Source: JALZKA01 sp963754045
Lineage (GTDB): Bacteria > Actinomycetota > Thermoleophilia > Solirubrobacterales > 70-9
Direction: 5' to 3'
DNA length: 64,000 nucleotides
NCBI GenBank assembly: GCA_963754045.1
Contig: CAVWEN010000001.1
Span: forward strand, 124,001-188,000
This document shows, one piece after another, positions 24,429-33,066 of this stretch. The position numbers were made by a program, and so were the translations under genes. The notes below the pieces were generated by a model. The model had not been told where the DNA came from and did no database searches. It was given only the letters and a program-made list of their open reading frames with translations. Position 1 is the first letter of the stretch; each line of letters opens with the position of its first letter.

Positions 24429-26372
24429 ATGCAGAGAGCTGAAGGGCTGGCCGCGCCTCGAGGAAAGGGAGTGGCGATCGTGATCTGCGCCCCGCTTCTC
24501 CTACTTGCTGCGGCGCCCACTCCTGCCGGCGCCGCGACGGTGGGTGTCGCGGGCTCCAAGGTGGTTCATAGCGCCGCCGCCGGCGAGGCCAACGACGTCG
24601 TCCTCAGCTACGACGCTACCCCCGGCAGCGAGGCCGTGATCATCAGCGACACGGCGCCTCTGGTTGCCGGCAGCGGCTGCACCGGCGCCGGTCCGGTCCG
24701 CTGCGCTGGCGTCGCCGGCGTCAACTTGACGGCGGTTGAGGTCAACCTCGGCAACATGAACGACGGAGCGTCGGTGGACGTCATCGGCCTCGATGCCCTG
24801 CCTGCCTCGATCGAGACGGACCAACGTGGAGGTGACGGCGCCGACAAGTTGATCGGTGGCCCGGGAGCCGACAACCTCCTCGGGGGAAGCGGCAACGACG
24901 CGATCAGCGGACTCGGCGGGATCGACACGGCCGACTACTCCGACCACCTCACTCCGGGCGGCGTCGTAGTCACGATCGATGGCATAGCCAGCGACGGCAA
25001 CGCCAGCGACGGCGCGCCGGAGAACCGCGACAACGTCGCTCTCGATGTCGAGAACATCGACGGATCGCCCGAGAACGACACACTGGTCGGTGATGCCGAC
25101 GCCAACCAACTCAGAGGCCTAGCCGGCGACGACACTCTCGCGGGCAACGACGGCATTGGCGCGGACGGTGCCGACACGCTCAGCGGCGGCAGCCATGTCA
25201 ACGGCGACACGGCCAGCTACGCAACCCGCACGGCGCTGATCGATGTCACCATCGATGACCTCCCGGACGACGGCGGCGGCGGCGAGGACGACAACGTCCG
25301 GACCGACATCGAGAACGTCACCGGCGGCACGGGCATCAACCGTTTGACCGGCGATGCCGATGCAAACATGCTGATCGGTGGGTCCAACTTCGACTTGCTG
25401 ACCGGCAAGGGCGGCCCCGACGTCCTCAGCGGCGGCGGCGGTCCGAACGACATCGCCAGCTACGCCGGTCACAACGCCGATGTCACCGTGACGATCGGCG
25501 ACGGGGCCAACGACGGCGATGTCGGCGGCATCGACGGGAGCGGCGACGACGTCATGGCCGACATCGAGAATCTCCGGGGCGGCTCCGGCGACGACCGGCT
25601 CACAGGCAACGCCGTTGCGAACGAACTCGAAGGTTTCGCCGGCGATGATGTCCTCAGGGGCGCCTCCGGAAACGACCGCCTCACGGGCGGCATCGACGGC
25701 GACAAGGTGATCGGAGGCCTTGACACCGACCTGGCCGACTATTCGCAGTGCGACAACGCCGGCCGTATCGCCGTCGACATCGGCGCCGGCGGTGCCAACG
25801 ACGGTGGGGTCGAGGACGGCCCTCGGCGCGCCCGCGACAACGTCCATAGCAGTGTCGAGAATCTCCTAGGAGGCTGCGGCAACGACACCCTGATCGGTGA
25901 CCGCGACTCGAACGAGCTCGATGGCTATGTGGGCGATGACACGCTGATTGGACTCGGCGGCCCCGACCACTTCGACGACGACACGGGCGACCACGACACC
26001 GTCAGCTACGCGGGACATCGAGCTGGCGTGGTCGCGACGATCGGGGACGGCGCTAACGACGGCGACTTCGGCGGCATTGACGGCGCCGGCGACGAGATCA
26101 GCGACGATATCGAGAACCTCACCGGCAGCTCTCACCGGGACCGGCTTACCGGCGGCGACGAGGACGCCGTCCTTCGCGGCGCTGGCGGCAACGACCGGCT
26201 GATCGGCGGCGAGGGCGTCGACGTGCTTCTCGGGCTCGGGGGCATCGATCGCCTGTTTGCGATCGACGGGGTCGCCGACAAGCGAATCGACTGCGGTAAG
26301 GGCAACAACCGCAGGGAGCGCGCCGCGATCGATACGACTCCACCGGCGGACCCCAAGCCCCGAAGCTGCTGA
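24429..26372 (+). CDS. Secreted RTX-like (hemolysin-type) calcium-binding repeat protein
   Basis: The start at ATG 24429 follows a purine-rich GGGGGGATGG and precedes a signal peptide (VAIVICAPLLLLAAAPTPAGA). About 647 residues. It contains GGxGxDxLxGG-type nonapeptide repeats (for example GGPGADNLLGGSGNDAISG) that form calcium-binding beta-rolls. Five longer modules alternate with them, each like DIASYAGHNADVTVTIGDGA followed by DDVMADIENL. Probably a surface or secreted protein; no enzymatic domain is seen. An earlier in-frame start at 24381 is possible. Confidence 0.85.
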   Translation: MQRAEGLAAPRGKGVAIVICAPLLLLAAAPTPAGAATVGVAGSKVVHSAAAGEANDVVLSYDATPGSEAVIISDTAPLVAGSGCTGAGPVRCAGVAGVNLTAVEVNLGNMNDGASVDVIGLDALPASIETDQRGGDGADKLIGGPGADNLLGGSGNDAISGLGGIDTADYSDHLTPGGVVVTIDGIASDGNASDGAPENRDNVALDVENIDGSPENDTLVGDADANQLRGLAGDDTLAGNDGIGADGADTLSGGSHVNGDTASYATRTALIDVTIDDLPDDGGGGEDDNVRTDIENVTGGTGINRLTGDADANMLIGGSNFDLLTGKGGPDVLSGGGGPNDIASYAGHNADVTVTIGDGANDGDVGGIDGSGDDVMADIENLRGGSGDDRLTGNAVANELEGFAGDDVLRGASGNDRLTGGIDGDKVIGGLDTDLADYSQCDNAGRIAVDIGAGGANDGGVEDGPRRARDNVHSSVENLLGGCGNDTLIGDRDSNELDGYVGDDTLIGLGGPDHFDDDTGDHDTVSYAGHRAGVVATIGDGANDGDFGGIDGAGDEISDDIENLTGSSHRDRLTGGDEDAVLRGAGGNDRLIGGEGVDVLLGLGGIDRLFAIDGVADKRIDCGKGNNRRERAAIDTTPPADPKPRSC

Positions 26373-26449
26373 GGGTCAGGCCGGTGCTCCCGCTTCGCTC
26401 TGCGCCGAGCGCGGGCTCGCGCATCCGGTGCTCCAGGCCGGGCTAGCCA

Positions 26450-27673
26450 TCAGCCGGCCCCCGCCTGGGCCATGATCCGCCCAAGGTTCTCGTCGGCAAA
26501 GAACTTCGGCGCCGGAAGCGTCGCCGCCTGGACGCTGACGAAGTCGTCCATAGCCTCCTGATTGCCCTGCATCGCTCCGAACAGCTGCTGCATCTGGGGC
26601 GGAGGTGGCTCCAGCAGCGCGAAGTCGTCGGTGAACTCATAGACCGGCAGAGCGTCTCGATCGCGGGCCTCCTGGTAGTCGGTCATCCCTTTCTCGAATG
26701 CACGTCTGTCGGCAAAGGCATCGTCCAAGGCAGTCGCGACGAACGCTGCGTCGCGGAACGCATCGTTGATTCCCATAGCCGTGATCGGGTTTTTGTGGTA
26801 CCCGGCATCGCCGAGCAGCGCCCAACCCGGCCCGAACGGCTTGCGAAAGTATCCAGGCAGCTCAGCCGAGCCGATGAACTTCGACTCGCGCTTCGCCGCA
26901 CGTACTCGTTCGGCGAATTCCGGCGCGAGGTCGAGTGCGGCGAAGAAGTTGCCCTCGATATCGCCGCGATTCGCCTTGAACTCCTCGACAGGCCAGCCGA
27001 AGGGAAGCACGGTGAGGTCCTCATGCGTTTGAACTGCAGCCCAGCCGCGCTTGCTCTCCGCTCGCACGGTCACATCGAACCCCTCGGCTGGCAGCCCGCT
27101 CCAGTACGCGTAGTACATCACCTGGCGCGAGGGTCGCTCGTGGTACTGATCTGGCCTGACCGTCTTCGCTACCAGTGAGTGCCTGCCATCGGCGCCGATC
27201 ACTACGCGCGCGCGCTCCGTTACGTCTGGGCCCCCTTTCTCATGCCCGCGAATGCCGCTCACCTCGTCACCAGAGAGCAGAACCTCTTCGACCGTAAAGC
27301 CCTCGCGCAGCTCCGCTCCAGCGTCGACCGCCGCATCGGCCAGGATCTTGTCGAGCACGGTCCGGCGCGGACAGTATCCGTGCGCGATTCCCTCGACGGC
27401 GCGAGGAGACCCGGAGATTGCCACCGGCCCGAAGTCAAACGAGTAGGTGTTGACCGGCGGGCACCCAGTCGCAATCAGGGTGTCCAATAGGCCCCAGCTC
27501 TCAAGCGCGGCCACCGCCGGCGGATGGAGAAGGTGGGTTGACATCGTGTCGCTGGGGAAAGTTGCCTTGTCCACGAGCAGCACGCGATATCCCTTGCGAG
27601 CGAGCAGCATCGCAACCGGTGAACCCGCGCACCGCGCGCCAACCACAATCGCGTCGTAGATAGCAGCAGTCAA
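26450..27673 (-). CDS. FAD-dependent oxidoreductase (geranylgeranyl-reductase / monooxygenase-like)
   Basis: The start is TTG 27673, with AAGGGGG five bases upstream; the frame further upstream is non-conserved. 407 residues. FAD motif 1 is YDAIVVGARCAGSPVAMLLA (6-25). The middle DG motif is VVIGADGRHSLVAKTV and the late GD motif is GWALLGDAGYHKNPITAMGI. The motif order fits PHBH-type FAD oxidoreductases. The substrate is unknown. It converges on the RTX-like gene and is divergent from the SDR at 27810. Confidence 0.82.
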   Translation of the reverse strand: MTAAIYDAIVVGARCAGSPVAMLLARKGYRVLLVDKATFPSDTMSTHLLHPPAVAALESWGLLDTLIATGCPPVNTYSFDFGPVAISGSPRAVEGIAHGYCPRRTVLDKILADAAVDAGAELREGFTVEEVLLSGDEVSGIRGHEKGGPDVTERARVVIGADGRHSLVAKTVRPDQYHERPSRQVMYYAYWSGLPAEGFDVTVRAESKRGWAAVQTHEDLTVLPFGWPVEEFKANRGDIEGNFFAALDLAPEFAERVRAAKRESKFIGSAELPGYFRKPFGPGWALLGDAGYHKNPITAMGINDAFRDAAFVATALDDAFADRRAFEKGMTDYQEARDRDALPVYEFTDDFALLEPPPPQMQQLFGAMQGNQEAMDDFVSVQAATLPAPKFFADENLGRIMAQAGAG

Positions 27674-27809
27674 TTGAACCCCCTTGAATCGATCCTGAAC
27701 CGAGTGTTTCACATGAGTTGCTCCGCGACAAGGTGGCCGGATGTGTCGGTCACGCCCCAAGCCGAGTTCGGTCAGCGCAAAGCTCAACTTGGAATAGCCT
27801 GCGCCAGGC

Positions 27810-28619
27810 ATGAGTGGCATCCCCACCCGCACCGGCGGTACGGCCGCGCTGGTCACTGGCGCGAGCTCAGGGATCGGCGCCGCCCTCGCGCGAGCGCTCG
27901 CCGCCCGAGGCCACAACGTGGTTCTCGTCGCCCGGCGCGAGGAGCGCTTGCGCGATCTTGCATCGGAGCTTGAAGCGGATCACGGCGTCCGAGCCCTGCC
28001 GCTTCCCTGCGACCTGCTCGACCCCGATGCGCGCTCCGGGCTGCCCGCGAAAGTGGACGAGCTGGGGTTCGAGGTCAGCTTGCTCGTCAACAATGCGGGC
28101 TTCGGCACAGCCGGGCCCTTCGTCGAGCAGGACATCGAGCGCGAGCTCGCGCAGGTGCGGATCCTTTGCGAGGCCGTAATCGACCTGACGCGCCGCTTCG
28201 CGCCTGGAATGGTCGAGCGGGGCAGCGGGGCGATCCTTACTTTGGCCTCGACCTCCGGGTTCCAGCCGCTGCCCCAGACCGCAGGCTACGGCGCCGCGAA
28301 GGCTTGGGCCGTCTCATTCTCAGTTGCTCTCAACCAGGAGCTCCGGGGTCAGGGGGTCGCTGTCACGGCAGTCTGTCCCGGGCCCGTCAAAACGGAGTTC
28401 TTCGAGGTCTCGGGCCCCCATCCGGTTGAGAGCTTCTTTCCGAAGTTCATCCACATCAGCGCCGAGCGCTGCGCGAAGGACGCGCTCAAGGCGCTGGATC
28501 GCAACAAACGGATCGTCGTACCGGGACCGCTGCCGCTCCGCGCCTTCCTGCACTCCAACCGATGGGCACCGCACCCGATCCTGCTGCCCTTCCTGGGCCG
28601 GGCCTTCCGGGCGCCCTGA
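27810..28619 (+). CDS. Short-chain dehydrogenase/reductase
   Basis: 269 residues. Cofactor motif TGASSGIG (16-23), NNAG (94-97), catalytic S147, and Y160-x3-K164 in GYGAAK. This is a classical SDR with an NADP-type basic residue pair (ARREER) after beta-2. The C-terminal segment (LHSNRWAPHPILLPFLGRAF) resembles the membrane-associated tail of acyl-carbonyl reductase SDRs. The substrate is unknown. Confidence 0.88.
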   Translation: MSGIPTRTGGTAALVTGASSGIGAALARALAARGHNVVLVARREERLRDLASELEADHGVRALPLPCDLLDPDARSGLPAKVDELGFEVSLLVNNAGFGTAGPFVEQDIERELAQVRILCEAVIDLTRRFAPGMVERGSGAILTLASTSGFQPLPQTAGYGAAKAWAVSFSVALNQELRGQGVAVTAVCPGPVKTEFFEVSGPHPVESFFPKFIHISAERCAKDALKALDRNKRIVVPGPLPLRAFLHSNRWAPHPILLPFLGRAFRAP

Positions 28620-28924
28620 GACCCTACTTCTCGCCGTAAGAGGCAACGAAGGCCGCGTCGGCGCAGTGTTCCGGGAGCTCCCCGATTAATGGAGGATCAA
28701 GGACCTGTACGGAATTCTGAGGCGTCACGGCTGGGAGTCCAGCGCGGATCTCGAAGTGGCCGCAGGGCGGTTGAGCACCGAGGGGGACACGGACGACTCC
28801 GGCATTCGCTGGATTCGCAGCCCGCTCGATGGTCTAGAGGTCCGATCCCCGTGTCCAGGTGTGGGATACTGCGCTCGACGACCCCGTTAGACGGATCCGC
28901 TCGGGCAACGCTGGAGAGGAAAGG
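28620..28924. other. Region with a possible gene fragment and a promoter-like element
   Basis: The plus-strand translation LEVAAGRLSTEGDTDDSGIR with WIRS around 28755-28820 weakly resembles DUF4242-type (nickel-binding) proteins but lacks both ends, so it may be a remnant. GGGATACTGCG at about 28863 repeats the SnoaL-type leader and may serve the methyltransferase gene as a -10 element. Confidence 0.35.
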
Positions 28925-29542
28925 TTGGGCGTCCCGTACAAGCTGTTCTACCGACTCGGCTTTCATCCTTGGGAGGATCTCGCTCAGCATCGGCCGTTCG
29001 CCGAGAGTCTCGCGGCGCTGTTCGAGCGTGAGGAGCGCGGACGCGAACCGCCCTATGGCCGCGCACTCGACCTTGGCTGTGGGAGCGCCGTCTGGGGTGT
29101 CAAGCTTGCGGAGCGCGGCTGGCAGGTGACCGGAGTTGACCTCGTCGAGCGGCCTTTGGAGCGTGCCCGCGAACGGGTGCGGGAGACCGGCGTGAAGATG
29201 CGCGTTTCACGGGGCGACGTGACCGATCTCCGAGCCGCCGATGTGGGCGCCGATTACCGCCTCGTTCTCGACACCGGCACCTTCCACGGCCTAGGTGCCG
29301 ACCAGCGCGCGGCGATGGGCCGCGAGGTGACCGCGATCACCCGCGAGGACGCGACGGTGATCCTCGACGCCTTCGCGCCCCGGCGCCGGGGCCCACTGCC
29401 GCGCGGGGTGAGCCGGATCGAGGTGGAGGACGCGTTTCCAGACTGGGAGATCACCGACATCGTGGTCGCGGACACCGATCCGGATCCGATCGCCAGGGTG
29501 TTGAAGTTCGAAGAGCGCTTCTACCGGCTCGCGCGCAAGTAG
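28925..29542 (+). CDS. Class I SAM-dependent methyltransferase
   Basis: I chose TTG 28925, which has GGAGAGG upstream and begins LGVPYKLFYRLGFHPWEDLA, the conserved beginning; an upstream GTG at 28859 is less likely. 205 residues. Motif I is ALDLGCGSAVWGVKLAERGW, motif II VTGVDLVERPLERAR, and LVLDTGTFHGLG is motif IV. It is similar to thiopurine- or tellurite-resistance-type methyltransferases in shape. The acceptor is unknown. Confidence 0.82.
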   Translation: MGVPYKLFYRLGFHPWEDLAQHRPFAESLAALFEREERGREPPYGRALDLGCGSAVWGVKLAERGWQVTGVDLVERPLERARERVRETGVKMRVSRGDVTDLRAADVGADYRLVLDTGTFHGLGADQRAAMGREVTAITREDATVILDAFAPRRRGPLPRGVSRIEVEDAFPDWEITDIVVADTDPDPIARVLKFEERFYRLARK

Positions 29543-29573
29543 GCCTAGCGCGCGCACCTTGCGCTCGAACGGA

Positions 29574-29579
29574 GATACT
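29574..29579 (+). promoter_or_regulatory. -10-like GATACT of SnoaL gene
   Basis: GATACT ends 8 nt before ATG 29588, the same layout as the SnoaL leaders in the two tRNA arrays; leaderless start inferred. Confidence 0.5.
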
Positions 29580-29587
29580 GCCGGACG

Positions 29588-29986
29588 ATGACCGAGCAGC
29601 ATCAAATCGTCCGGCGGATATACGAAGCCTTCGGCCGGCGCGATCTCGACGGGATCGCGGCGGAGCTTCACGATCAGGCGAAGATCGACTTCGCGAACTC
29701 GCTGGGGCCGGAGAGCGGCGTCTATCCCGGAATGGAGGGGATCAAGAAGCTGCTGGATCTCTACTGGGAAGCGTTCGACGAGATCACCATCGAAGCCGAG
29801 GAGTTCATCGATGGGACGGACAGCGTCGTGGCGCTCGTGGTGGCGCGCGGAACCGGTCGCGGGAGCGGGGTCGCGGTCGAGGCGCGTGGATTCCACCTCT
29901 GGAGCTTTCGGGACGGACAAGCCGTTCGCTTCACCCTCTACCAGGAGCGAGCCGAGGCCCTCGCGGCCGCTGGGCGAAGCGAATAG
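29588..29986 (+). CDS. NTF2/SnoaL-like protein (intact)
   Basis: 132 residues: MTEQHQIVRRIYEAFGRRDL, a central WEAFDEITIEAEEFIDGTDS and the ending ALAAAGRSE, the family's typical head and tail. The NTF2-like cone may bind a small ligand or act as an isomerase or cyclase; no catalytic residues can be assigned. Unlike the copies in the tRNA arrays it is not next to a tRNA fragment. Confidence 0.8.
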   Translation: MTEQHQIVRRIYEAFGRRDLDGIAAELHDQAKIDFANSLGPESGVYPGMEGIKKLLDLYWEAFDEITIEAEEFIDGTDSVVALVVARGTGRGSGVAVEARGFHLWSFRDGQAVRFTLYQERAEALAAAGRSE

Positions 29987-30068
29987 CGCGGAGAGGCGGG
30001 CAGGACTACACGGACCGAACCGGCGGGTGTAGCGTCGTAACCACACACCTACTCGAGGGAGAGCACGA

Positions 30069-30905
30069 ATGCCAACCGTCAGCCGCCTGGGTACGTCACT
30101 CGCACTCGCCCTGAGCTTCCTCGCAGCATCGGCGCTCGCGGCCGGGCTCAAGACGGCCTCCGAGACCAAGAACGTCGGCGTCGAAGAGGTAAAGACAGCC
30201 GCCGCCAAATGCAAGCCCAAGAGCCGGGCCGTCTCGGGCGGGTTCAAGCTCGAATTCGACCCCGACCAGATCGTCAACCCGGACCTGCTGCTCACCAGCA
30301 CCCGGCGCGCCGGGGCCCGCAGGTGGGCGGCGACGGCGGGCAACGGAGGCTCTCCCGGCGACCTGACCTCCTACGCGTATTGCGGTGCGAGGAAGCTAAG
30401 GCGGGCAGCCGTTACCGAGCCAATCCCGGCCGGCGCGACACCTACGGTGACGGCGCGCTGCCCCTCCGGCGCGACGGCCCTATCCGGCGGCTACCGGGCG
30501 TCCCCGATCGACTTCGTCGCGGACACGACTCCGGTCATGCAAATCTCGGCGAACCGGCGCGGCGGTTCGCGCAGCTGGAGGGTTTCCGTCTTCAATAACG
30601 GCAGCGAAGGCGGGGCGCTGACCGTCTACGCCTATTGCCGCTCGGGCAAGGCGACGACGCTGCGCAGGAAGCGCAGGGCGCTCGACGACGCGGGGGGAGC
30701 CGATGTGTCGGCGATCAGGCCGAAGTGCAGGCGCAGGGAACGGGCCGTCGCGGGTGGGTACGCCAGCCCCGAGCCGGGCAAAGGAGCCGCGGCGGTCGTC
30801 GGGTCGCGCAAGCGAGGTGGGCGCACTTGGCTCGTGCAGGCGAGGACGGGACAAACCGGCGCGCCGGTCACCGTCACGGCCTATGTCTACTGCGAAGCTC
30901 GCTAG
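30069..30905 (+). CDS. Secreted protein with three internal repeats, function unknown
   Basis: 278 residues with a signal peptide (LGTSLALALSFLAASALAAG). Three repeats of about 80 residues each show C(K/P)xxxxAVSGGF/Y, then RRxxARRW or RGGSRSW, and end YAYC or YVYC. The paired cysteines at each repeat's ends suggest one disulfide per repeat. I do not recognise the family. Promoter or RBS: CGAGGGAGAGC precedes the ATG. Confidence 0.7.
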   Translation: MPTVSRLGTSLALALSFLAASALAAGLKTASETKNVGVEEVKTAAAKCKPKSRAVSGGFKLEFDPDQIVNPDLLLTSTRRAGARRWAATAGNGGSPGDLTSYAYCGARKLRRAAVTEPIPAGATPTVTARCPSGATALSGGYRASPIDFVADTTPVMQISANRRGGSRSWRVSVFNNGSEGGALTVYAYCRSGKATTLRRKRRALDDAGGADVSAIRPKCRRRERAVAGGYASPEPGKGAAAVVGSRKRGGRTWLVQARTGQTGAPVTVTAYVYCEAR

Positions 30906-30929
30906 CCCGGCGGCTAGGCTTTCGCGCTC

Positions 30930-31445
30930 GTGGATCGACGCGTGGGCATCATCATCGGCTTCACAGCCCTGCTGGGAGCGGTTGTCGTGGCCGTCCTGAT
31001 CGGCCGTGGCGGCGATGACGAAGGCGGAGACGACTCCGCCGGCACCGAAACGGCAGCGATCTCCAGCGACCTCACGATCAAGCCCGAGCCCGAGGGCTCG
31101 GATGCTCCACCTCCGAGCACACTGGTCACCGACGACGTCGTCGAGGGCGATGGCGCCGAGGCCAAGTCGGGCGACACCGTAAGCGTGCAGTACGTCGGTG
31201 TGGACTACGTGACCGGGGCGGAGTTCGACTCCTCCTGGTCTCGCGGGAACGAGCCGTTCGAGTTTCAGCTCGGGGCCGGCATGGTGATCCCCGGCTGGGA
31301 CCAGGGCATCGTCGGGATGAAGGAAGGTGGGCGCCGGGTGCTCACGATCCCGTCCGACCTCGCCTACGGCCCTGCCGGACAACCCCCCGACATCGGTCCC
31401 GACGCGGCACTCGTGTTCGTTGTCGACCTCGAATCGGTCAGCTAG
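30930..31445 (+). CDS. Membrane-anchored FKBP-type peptidyl-prolyl isomerase
   Basis: 171 residues from GTG 30930. N-terminal helix (IIIGFTALLGAVVVAVLIG), an acidic linker, then an FKBP domain (about 65-171) with the standard VSVQYVGVDYVTGAEFDSSW, FQLGAGMVIPGWDQGIVGMK and GGRRVLTIPSDLAYG. It would speed folding of exported proteins on the outer face of the membrane. It starts 24 bp after the previous stop codon. Confidence 0.9.
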   Translation: MDRRVGIIIGFTALLGAVVVAVLIGRGGDDEGGDDSAGTETAAISSDLTIKPEPEGSDAPPPSTLVTDDVVEGDGAEAKSGDTVSVQYVGVDYVTGAEFDSSWSRGNEPFEFQLGAGMVIPGWDQGIVGMKEGGRRVLTIPSDLAYGPAGQPPDIGPDAALVFVVDLESVS

Positions 31446-32829
31446 TCGCACTCGCCAGCGCGGCGTCGAGCTCGCCCTCGAGACCGTTTCGCTGAGCGCC
31501 AACGCGAATCGCCGTCAACAGCTCGGGCGGGACACGGTCGAGCAGGCCGGCCAGCGCCGCCCCGTCGCCGAACGCCTCGACGAACGCCCGCGCCATCGCC
31601 ACGTCCGCGCGCTCGATTACCAGCACGGTGGTCGTACGGACGTGCGCGGGCAGCGCATCGTAGACCGGCAGCAGCTGCTCGACGACGCCAGCGGCGATCG
31701 CCGCCCGTGTGACTGCGACCACGTCGTCCTGGTGCAGAGCCGCGGCGATCCGATCGAGGGCGTCGGTGGTGCCATCGTCGGGCAGGTCCACCAGTAGCGA
31801 GATCAGGCTAGGGAACGTGTGCGGTGCCTCGACCGCGTCGCGCAGAACCTTGGTCAGCAGCTCCGGCTCGATCTCCGCCGCGATCGACGGCACGGTGCCG
31901 CGTACCGCGGCCGGCAGGGCGTCGATCAGGGGCACCAGGTCGATCCAGAGGCCCTGCGCCGCCGCGGCCCGGATGATCCCGCGAAGCACCTCGCGCTCGT
32001 GGAAGGCCGGCATGGCCGCGAACGCCACGCGGCTATTCGGGCTCATTTGCCGGATCACCGGGAGCAGGCTGTCCCAGAGCTCAGCCTCCGCCACCGCGCG
32101 GACCAGCTCGGCAACGTCGCCAGGGTCCTGCTCGGCGACGACATCGGCGATCGGTCCGCGCCGCTCCTCGGAGAGGTGGTCGAGCAGGTCGAGCGCCTCT
32201 GGCCACACCCCCAGCCGCGAGGCCTGTCGCAGCACGTCCGGAAGCCGTTCGGGTGGGAGGATGCCGATCGCGTGATCGAGACGATCCTTGTGCTCGAGCA
32301 CGAAGGCGGTCCGGATCATGGCCTCCTCATCGAGAGCCGACATCGCAGCGCCGATCGCGTGATCGGGAACGAAGGCAAGGAAGCGTCCCATCGTCACGTA
32401 CTCACGACGACGCCCGAGCTCCGCCGCAACGGGTACCACGAGCTCCTCGGGGACCCGCGCGATGATTCGCGCGACGCGGCGCGGATCGACCTCGATCGTC
32501 GCATCGGCGAGGAACGCGGCCGGAAGTCGGCTGCACACGTCCAGCGCCTTGTCGACGTCCACCGCACCCGCGGCGCGGGCGCAGAGAAGCGGTCCGAACG
32601 AGCCGACGGCGATCTTGGCGATCAGTGCCGAGGGCAGCAGTTTGGCGGCGGCGCCGACCCGGCCCAGCATCTCGGCACTCGAGTCGAAGATGTTGCGGGT
32701 GATCTTCTCGCGGACCTCCCGCGTAGCCGCGGAGGGCAGCGACTCGAGAAAGTCCAACTCGCCCTCATCGACGGCCAGCAACCGCGAGAGCTTGATCGTC
32801 TCGGCCCGAGCCTGAAGCGTCTCGCTCAC
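31438..32829 (-). CDS. Large helical-repeat protein, function unknown
   Basis: 463 residues from GTG 32829; the frame is open further upstream but only as antisense to chrA. Repeated amphipathic helix pairs such as VPEELVVPVAAELGRRREYV, LPPERLPDVLRQASRLGVWP and VPPELLTAIRVG suggest an alpha-solenoid, somewhat like MgtE N-domain repeats. No membrane segment or catalytic motif. GTG overlaps the stop of the preceding 71-residue gene (GTGA), so the two are coupled. It overlaps the end of the convergent FKBP gene by 8 bp. Confidence 0.65.
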   Translation of the reverse strand: MSETLQARAETIKLSRLLAVDEGELDFLESLPSAATREVREKITRNIFDSSAEMLGRVGAAAKLLPSALIAKIAVGSFGPLLCARAAGAVDVDKALDVCSRLPAAFLADATIEVDPRRVARIIARVPEELVVPVAAELGRRREYVTMGRFLAFVPDHAIGAAMSALDEEAMIRTAFVLEHKDRLDHAIGILPPERLPDVLRQASRLGVWPEALDLLDHLSEERRGPIADVVAEQDPGDVAELVRAVAEAELWDSLLPVIRQMSPNSRVAFAAMPAFHEREVLRGIIRAAAAQGLWIDLVPLIDALPAAVRGTVPSIAAEIEPELLTKVLRDAVEAPHTFPSLISLLVDLPDDGTTDALDRIAAALHQDDVVAVTRAAIAAGVVEQLLPVYDALPAHVRTTTVLVIERADVAMARAFVEAFGDGAALAGLLDRVPPELLTAIRVGAQRNGLEGELDAALASATS

Positions 32830-33041
32830 CCGAACACCGTCTTCTTGACCACACCGCGCAGCATCCGGGGGACGAAACCCAGGCCGTCGTCGATCGCCGC
32901 CGCCAGATCGGCTTGCTGCCGGAGCAGCGCCGTCTCGACCGCCGCGGTCAGCGTCGCAATCTGCTCCGGCTTCAGCCCGCGCACGGCGTCGGGCAGCGGG
33001 GCCCCGACAAGCCGTTCGAGCTCTCGCAGCGGCTCGGACAT
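32826..33041 (-). CDS. Small protein coupled to helical-repeat protein
   Basis: 71 residues: MSEPLRELERLVGAPLPDAV, then helices and a basic end (RMLRGVVKKTVFG). Family unknown. It is translationally coupled (4-bp overlap) to the 463-residue protein and divergent from chrA with a 25-bp gap, so its promoter overlaps that of chrA. Confidence 0.65.
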   Translation of the reverse strand: MSEPLRELERLVGAPLPDAVRGLKPEQIATLTAAVETALLRQQADLAAAIDDGLGFVPRMLRGVVKKTVFG

Positions 33042-33066
33042 GGCGGCAGCCTAGAGTGCCGCCCCA

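Noticed and set aside
30902..30917. CTAGCC-CGGC-GGCTAG as a terminator
   Set aside because: The stem is only 6 bp, includes the stop codon and has no T-tract.
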